Positions 61,180-64,000 of a DNA stretch of 64,000 nt are shown one piece after another. The first letter of the stretch is position 1; each line of letters starts with the position of its first letter. Below the pieces are notes generated by a model. The model saw only the letters and a list, made by a program, of their open reading frames with translations. It searched no databases and had not been told where the DNA came from. The stretch is from Reichenbachiella versicolor. Its GTDB lineage: Bacteria; Bacteroidota; Bacteroidia; Cytophagales; Cyclobacteriaceae. A program made the translations under genes and the position numbers. Where the stretch lies: positions 434,001-498,000 of the forward strand of contig NZ_QFZQ01000001.1 of assembly GCF_003171675.1 (NCBI RefSeq), written 5' to 3'.

Positions 61180-62295
61180 TTAGAAGGCTTCATTAACACC
61201 GAAATAAATACCATTGCTTCCATTTTGACCAAACCCAAAGTCTAACCTAATGCGGATGTCTTCATCTTTTGTTAGTTTGTATCTTATTCCACCACCATAG
61301 CTAGATTTTACTGAATTGATCATTTCACTTGTTTGTGGGCCTACATTGCCAGCCAACGCAAATCCTGCTGCAGTCCATCTAGGGTGAAAACGTAACCTAT
61401 ATTCTGCTTGTAAGACAAACATTTTAAGATCCATAAATCGACCTTTGAAATAACCACGGCCTCTTTCTCCACCTCCAAACCAAGCCATACCTTGGAAAGG
61501 CACCTCTCCGTAATTATTTTCAGTATATACTTGAAATGCTAAAGTAGAATTGGATGTAATAGGACGATAAGTTCGCAGGTCCGTTACAAACTTATTATAG
61601 CCGCTAGTGGCGCCAAAGTTGATGCTAGAGTATTTGGCACTCATTTGAAGGAAGTGTCCATTAGATGTGGAAGCAGTGTTGTCACGACTATCAAAATTAA
61701 AAACCGCTCCTAATCCACTTATCACAGCTTTATTGCTGCCTAGAATATTGCCGGGAGCTAATAACCCTTCTTCTTCTACCTTAGTGATGTAATGATGTTC
61801 ATAGTGATATTCTAACCCGAAATTAAGTGAAGAAGGAATCCGTCTTAAAAAAGCCACTTTAATAATGTTAGAAGTAGAATTAAATTCCTCTCGATTGTCA
61901 TCTGGAGTATTATTTCCAACACCCCAAAAAGAGTTTGGGAAGACTTTATATTGGTAAACCATATCCAAAAAAAACTCACCTTCAGCTAGATAGATTTGAG
62001 GCTTTATGTCAACTATTACTTGTTTTTTTAAAGTATAAATCCCACTTGCTAGAATATTAGATCGTCTTTGATTGAATTTATTGTTTTGTTGTGTTAGGAA
62101 AAATTGAGCACCACCTCCAAAACCAAGATTTGTCTCTGGGGTATAAAAAATTATTGGTATTCCGATTGTCTTGATCCAGCCAGTATTAACTATTGTGTCA
62201 CCTAGGTGGATTTGTTCATCTCTATACTGGTCTTGAGCAAATAGAGGTTTGTTCCAATAAATTGAAAGCAATAAGATTAGAATAACCTTTTTCAT
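61180..62295 (-). CDS. BamA/TamA-type (Omp85) outer-membrane barrel
   Basis: 371 aa with a signal peptide (ILLLSIYWNKPLFA|Q) and no POTRA domains, only the 16-strand barrel: FGGGAQFFLTQQNN..., the Omp85 lid-lock-like motif GGGERGRGYFKGRF, and last strands RIRLDFGFGQNGSNGIYFGVNEAF ending in Phe. Such short Omp85 proteins in this phylum may be involved in lipid or protein handling at the outer membrane; the exact role is unknown. Its start overlaps the stop of the upstream OMP gene. Confidence 0.85.
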   Translation of the reverse strand: MKKVILILLLSIYWNKPLFAQDQYRDEQIHLGDTIVNTGWIKTIGIPIIFYTPETNLGFGGGAQFFLTQQNNKFNQRRSNILASGIYTLKKQVIVDIKPQIYLAEGEFFLDMVYQYKVFPNSFWGVGNNTPDDNREEFNSTSNIIKVAFLRRIPSSLNFGLEYHYEHHYITKVEEEGLLAPGNILGSNKAVISGLGAVFNFDSRDNTASTSNGHFLQMSAKYSSINFGATSGYNKFVTDLRTYRPITSNSTLAFQVYTENNYGEVPFQGMAWFGGGERGRGYFKGRFMDLKMFVLQAEYRLRFHPRWTAAGFALAGNVGPQTSEMINSVKSSYGGGIRYKLTKDEDIRIRLDFGFGQNGSNGIYFGVNEAF

Positions 62296-62945
62296 CAGAA
62301 GAAGAATTTGTCAAGAAGTACATTGAATCCGAATGAAAAAGAAATATCTCCAATGCGGGTATCTCCATTAGATTTTGTACCTGCTACTGTCTGTTCTCCA
62401 TCTACCCAAAAACTATCAATTGAGAAACCAATGTCAAAAGAAATTCTGTCAAACATGGTATAAGAATACCCTAAACCAAAAATGCCTCCTATTCCTTGAC
62501 CTTTATTCTCAGCATTTGTAACTATATCTGTTTGATCAAGAATGGAAGATTCTTCTCGAAACTTAACGAATCCAATAGAAGCATTTATTAAAAGTGACCC
62601 ATTTGAAGATTTTTGGAAATAGTATGATCCAGTAGGACCTATGTATAAAATTTCAGAATCACTTTTTGTAATGCTTCCTATTCTTTGATCTCTCATTGCC
62701 AAGAACCGAATACCTAATAGCCATTGATCTTGTATGAATTTACCTGATGAGATATTAAAATTGAAATCATTGGAGGCAGTTTTACTCGCATTTGAGTTAT
62801 TCGTAGATGAGCTTATTGATCCCGATAACCCTGTATACCACCTTCCTTTTCTAAATGGATTTAGTAGTATACTGTCTGATTCCTGAGCAAAGATGCTTGA
62901 ATAACCAATCAGTAGAATACTTATAAATAATAGTCTTTGCGCCAT
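62295..62945 (-). CDS. Small outer-membrane beta-barrel protein
   Basis: 216 aa with a signal peptide (LLFISILLIGYSSIFA|Q). The body alternates hydrophobic strands and turns (WYTGLSGSISSSTNN, SFDIGFSIDSFWVDG, ISFSFGFNVLLDKFFF) and ends in Phe, as outer-membrane barrels of the OmpA/porin-like eight-strand type do. No specific function recognised. Co-translated with the Omp85 gene (one shared base). Confidence 0.75.
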   Translation of the reverse strand: MAQRLLFISILLIGYSSIFAQESDSILLNPFRKGRWYTGLSGSISSSTNNSNASKTASNDFNFNISSGKFIQDQWLLGIRFLAMRDQRIGSITKSDSEILYIGPTGSYYFQKSSNGSLLINASIGFVKFREESSILDQTDIVTNAENKGQGIGGIFGLGYSYTMFDRISFDIGFSIDSFWVDGEQTVAGTKSNGDTRIGDISFSFGFNVLLDKFFF

Positions 62946-62979
62946 GTAAGGTATCTGTGATACTTTAAACTTACATGAA

Positions 62980-63999
62980 TTAGTTTTCTAACTCATCAAT
63001 TTCTGTTGCTATTGCTTCCCACTGTTCGTTCTTTGTTTCAAGATCCTGTTTTATGGAGGTATAAGCTATGTTAGTTTCTTCTAATTTTTGCGTATTTTCA
63101 TAGACTTCAGGTAGTGCAAGTTTTGCTTCTAAATCAGATTCATTTGTTTCGAGCCTTTCGATTTCTTTCTCTAACTTTTCGATTTCCTTTTTGAGTTTTG
63201 AAAGTCTATTCTGATCAATATTCTTGACTTTAGTACTTTCTTTTTTCTCTTTTGGTTTTGATGTAGTGACGGGTGTCGAATTTACCTTCGGTTGATTCTT
63301 TTCTCTCCACCAAAGATATTCTTGATATGTACCAGGATATTCTTTGATTTGTTGGTCTTCAATCCACCATATTTTATTGGCAACTTCGGTTACAAAATGT
63401 CTGTCGTGTGACACTAACAAGAATGTACCTTCATACTGTTGTAAAGCTTGAATCAAGATATTCACAGACATCATATCTAGATGGTTGGTTGGTTCATCAA
63501 GAAGTAAGAAATTGGCCTCTGAAATCAAAGTTTTGGCTAGTGCTACTCTTGACTTCTCTCCCCCAGATAGAACTTTTATTTTTTTGAATACATCTTCATC
63601 TGAGAAAAGAAAACAACCTAAAACACCTCTAAGTTCTTGTTCAGTTTTACCTGAACCAAATTCCTTGAGTTCTTGTAAAATTTCATTTTCAATATTTAAA
63701 GATTCAAGTTGATGTTGAGCGAAGAATGCTTGGTCTACGTTGTAGCCAATATTGACTTCCCCTGATATATTTGGATCTCCGTCGACTATCCTTAATAAGG
63801 TGGATTTTCCTTTACCATTGGCTCCGATTAAAGCGATTTTGTCACCTCGTTCAATATTGGCTGATGCAGCGTTCAATATGTCAATACCAGGATAAGATTT
63901 TGAAATATCTTTCATTTGTACAACATGTCGCCCAGATTGTTTTCCAAAATTGAATTTGAAGTTCACTGCAGCATTTTCTTCTACGACATCTTCAATACG
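62980..63999 (-). CDS. ABC-F family ATPase, C-terminal half (5' end beyond window)
   Basis: The frame runs past the right edge; at least 340 residues are visible. The second nucleotide-binding domain is complete: Walker A IGANGKGKSTLLRIVDGD, signature LSGGEKSRVALAKTLISEANFLLLDEPTNHLDM, H-loop LVSHDRHFV. A charged coiled-coil C-terminal extension (RLSKLKKEIEKLEKEIERLETNESDLEAKLA...) follows, as in Uup/EttA-like ABC-F proteins, which act on ribosomes. The N-terminal ATPase is outside the window. It is not a membrane transporter. Confidence 0.9.
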   Translation of the reverse strand, partial: RIEDVVEENAAVNFKFNFGKQSGRHVVQMKDISKSYPGIDILNAASANIERGDKIALIGANGKGKSTLLRIVDGDPNISGEVNIGYNVDQAFFAQHQLESLNIENEILQELKEFGSGKTEQELRGVLGCFLFSDEDVFKKIKVLSGGEKSRVALAKTLISEANFLLLDEPTNHLDMMSVNILIQALQQYEGTFLLVSHDRHFVTEVANKIWWIEDQQIKEYPGTYQEYLWWREKNQPKVNSTPVTTSKPKEKKESTKVKNIDQNRLSKLKKEIEKLEKEIERLETNESDLEAKLALPEVYENTQKLEETNIAYTSIKQDLETKNEQWEAIATEIDELEN

Positions 64000-64000
64000 T

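Overview
The window is a chromosomal piece of a Bacteroidota genome, most likely a marine Cytophagales-type bacterium. This rests on several things: low GC, a BamD / omega-like RpoZ / CoaBC / DUF4835 / RecN gene order typical of the phylum, an OstA-like LptA protein, BshA (bacillithiol), a mutL-rhomboid-rhomboid cluster, formylglycine sulfatases beside glycoside hydrolases, and several promoters of the phylum's TTTG-N19/20-TAnnTTTG type. No rRNA, tRNA, CRISPR, transposase or phage genes were recognised.

Layout. 1-5.5 kb: the end of a polysaccharide-degradation locus on the + strand (a truncated S1 sulfatase, a GH35-type glycosidase lipoprotein, a CE4 deacetylase and a second S1 sulfatase). 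5.5-6.4 kb: two back-to-back arrays that both have a 21-bp period but differ in sequence, ending at a promoter. 6.4-8.1 kb: an AraC-family regulator and an alpha/beta hydrolase. 8.2-9.1 kb: a relict of the first array plus a second copy of the same promoter, driving a secreted protein. 9.2-12.8 kb: two tandem paralogues of a DUF5060/apiosidase-like family, the second preceded by a leader with several hairpins. 13.1-19.2 kb (- strand): marR-MFP-RND-TolC efflux operon. 19.3-23.9 kb (- strand): small membrane protein, MutL, two rhomboids and a secreted thioredoxin-like protein. 24-30.6 kb (+): a degenerate-GH3/beta-lactamase fusion, BshA, a fatty-acid-hydroxylase-type enzyme and a SulP transporter. 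30.6-33.5 kb (-): GtrB-like GT2 plus a polytopic partner. 34-37.7 kb: thioredoxin-like protein (+), then tilS, a cyclic-nucleotide-binding-domain protein and mdh (-). 37.8-45.5 kb (+): envelope and housekeeping block (OstA-like, BamD, omega, CoaBC, DUF4835, RecN, FabI). 46.7-58 kb: surface-glycan locus with seven glycosyltransferases, a UDP-GlcA-epimerase-like enzyme, Wzi and a cyclic-peptide-type ABC exporter. 58-64 kb: a rhomboid-like protein, a sialate-O-acetylesterase-like protein, two outer-membrane beta-barrels and the C-terminal half of an ABC-F ATPase running off the right edge.

How the parts work together. The left end looks like catabolism of a sulfated algal-type glycan: sulfatases and a deacetylase unmask the chain for the GH35 and DUF5060 enzymes. 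No SusC/SusD pair lies inside the window. The middle supplies envelope assembly (OstA/BamD), redox buffering (BshA), lipid synthesis and hydroxylation (FabI, hydroxylase) and drug export. The 46.7-58 kb block probably builds and anchors a capsule or surface polysaccharide.

The most unusual feature is at 5.5-8.3 kb. A 25-unit array alternates two 21-bp unit types. It is followed by a 12-unit degenerate array in which only TGTTT is invariant, and then by a promoter. A decayed piece of the first array and a near-copy of that promoter (27 of 33 positions) recur 1.9 kb downstream in the same orientation, so the AraC/hydrolase pair is bracketed by a direct repeat. I cannot say from sequence alone whether this is a mobile cassette, a duplicated regulatory region or a repeat-seeding event.
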